Source: an uncultured Gammaproteobacteria bacterium (lineage in GTDB: Bacteria > Pseudomonadota > Gammaproteobacteria > Xanthomonadales > Xanthomonadaceae). From it: a DNA stretch of 5,440 nt. The stretch lies in NCBI GenBank assembly GCA_946885735.1, contig CAMPGW010000117.1, positions 1-5,440 on the forward strand. The letters run 5' to 3'. Position numbers and translations under genes: made by a program. Each line of letters begins with the position of its first letter. Position 1 is the first letter of the stretch. Shown here piece after piece: positions 5,387 through 5,440 of this stretch. The notes below the pieces were generated by a model. It made no database searches and was not told where the DNA came from. It was given only the letters and a program-made list of their open reading frames with translations.

Positions 5387-5440
5387 TGGTGCCGGAAATA
5401 GGAATCGAACCTACGACCTACGCATTACGAATGCGCCGCT
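5387..5440 (-). tRNA. tRNA-Thr (anticodon CGT), 5' part cut by window edge
   Basis: The minus strand carries the last 54 bases of a tRNA. The anticodon arm GCGCA-TTCGTAA-TGCGT has a seven-base loop with CGT at positions 34-36, which reads the threonine codon ACG. The extra loop AGGTC is followed by the T arm GTAGG-TTCGATT-CCTAT and the 3' acceptor strand TTCCGGC, discriminator A and an encoded CCA (5389-5387). It closely resembles the E. coli ACG-reading tRNA-Thr as I recall it. The missing part should contain the D arm and a GCCGGAA 5' acceptor strand to pair with TTCCGGC. The gene is followed by a strong terminator, so this is the end of its transcription unit. Confidence 0.96.

Noticed and set aside
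5387..5440. tRNA-Thr 3' end as an active phage or island attachment site
   Set aside because: I found no second copy of the tRNA 3' end in the window and no integrase gene, so there is no direct evidence of integration here.

Overview
The window is GC-rich chromosomal DNA from what looks like a gammaproteobacterium. The family Xanthomonadaceae/Lysobacteraceae is my best guess, based on recalled Ffh wording, the divergent ffh-ypjD pair and the strong G/C bias at third codon positions. I could not test this by search. All genes are intact except at the two window edges. I see no insertion sequence, CRISPR array, prophage gene or pseudogene.

Layout, left to right: (1) the N-terminal and GTPase part of ffh (SRP protein) on the minus strand, cut by the left edge; (2) a 140-bp divergent intergenic region holding a perfect TATAAT -10 box for ffh and a 7-bp inverted repeat in front of the next gene; (3) a ypjD-type, CcsA-like inner-membrane protein gene on the plus strand; (4) radA (recombination/branch-migration ATPase) on the minus strand, convergent with ypjD across a 10-bp gap; (5) a 168-bp divergent region with a canonical G-quadruplex motif on the radA sense strand; (6) a YcgR-like PilZ (cyclic di-GMP receptor) gene on the plus strand; (7) a class I SAM-dependent methyltransferase gene on the minus strand, convergent with the PilZ gene across only 2 bp; (8) a large Rho-independent terminator; (9) the 3' two-thirds of a tRNA-Thr(CGT) gene on the minus strand, cut by the right edge.

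The genes do not form one operon or one pathway. They are mostly single housekeeping genes arranged head-to-head or tail-to-tail: co-translational protein targeting (ffh), a poorly understood membrane protein (ypjD), homologous recombination and repair (radA), a second-messenger receptor (PilZ), an orphan methyltransferase and a tRNA. The least explained items are the methyltransferase, whose substrate cannot be read from the sequence, the PilZ protein, which has no flagellar or EPS neighbours here, and the non-coding structures in the two divergent intergenic regions. I did not find convincing evidence of a new multi-gene system.
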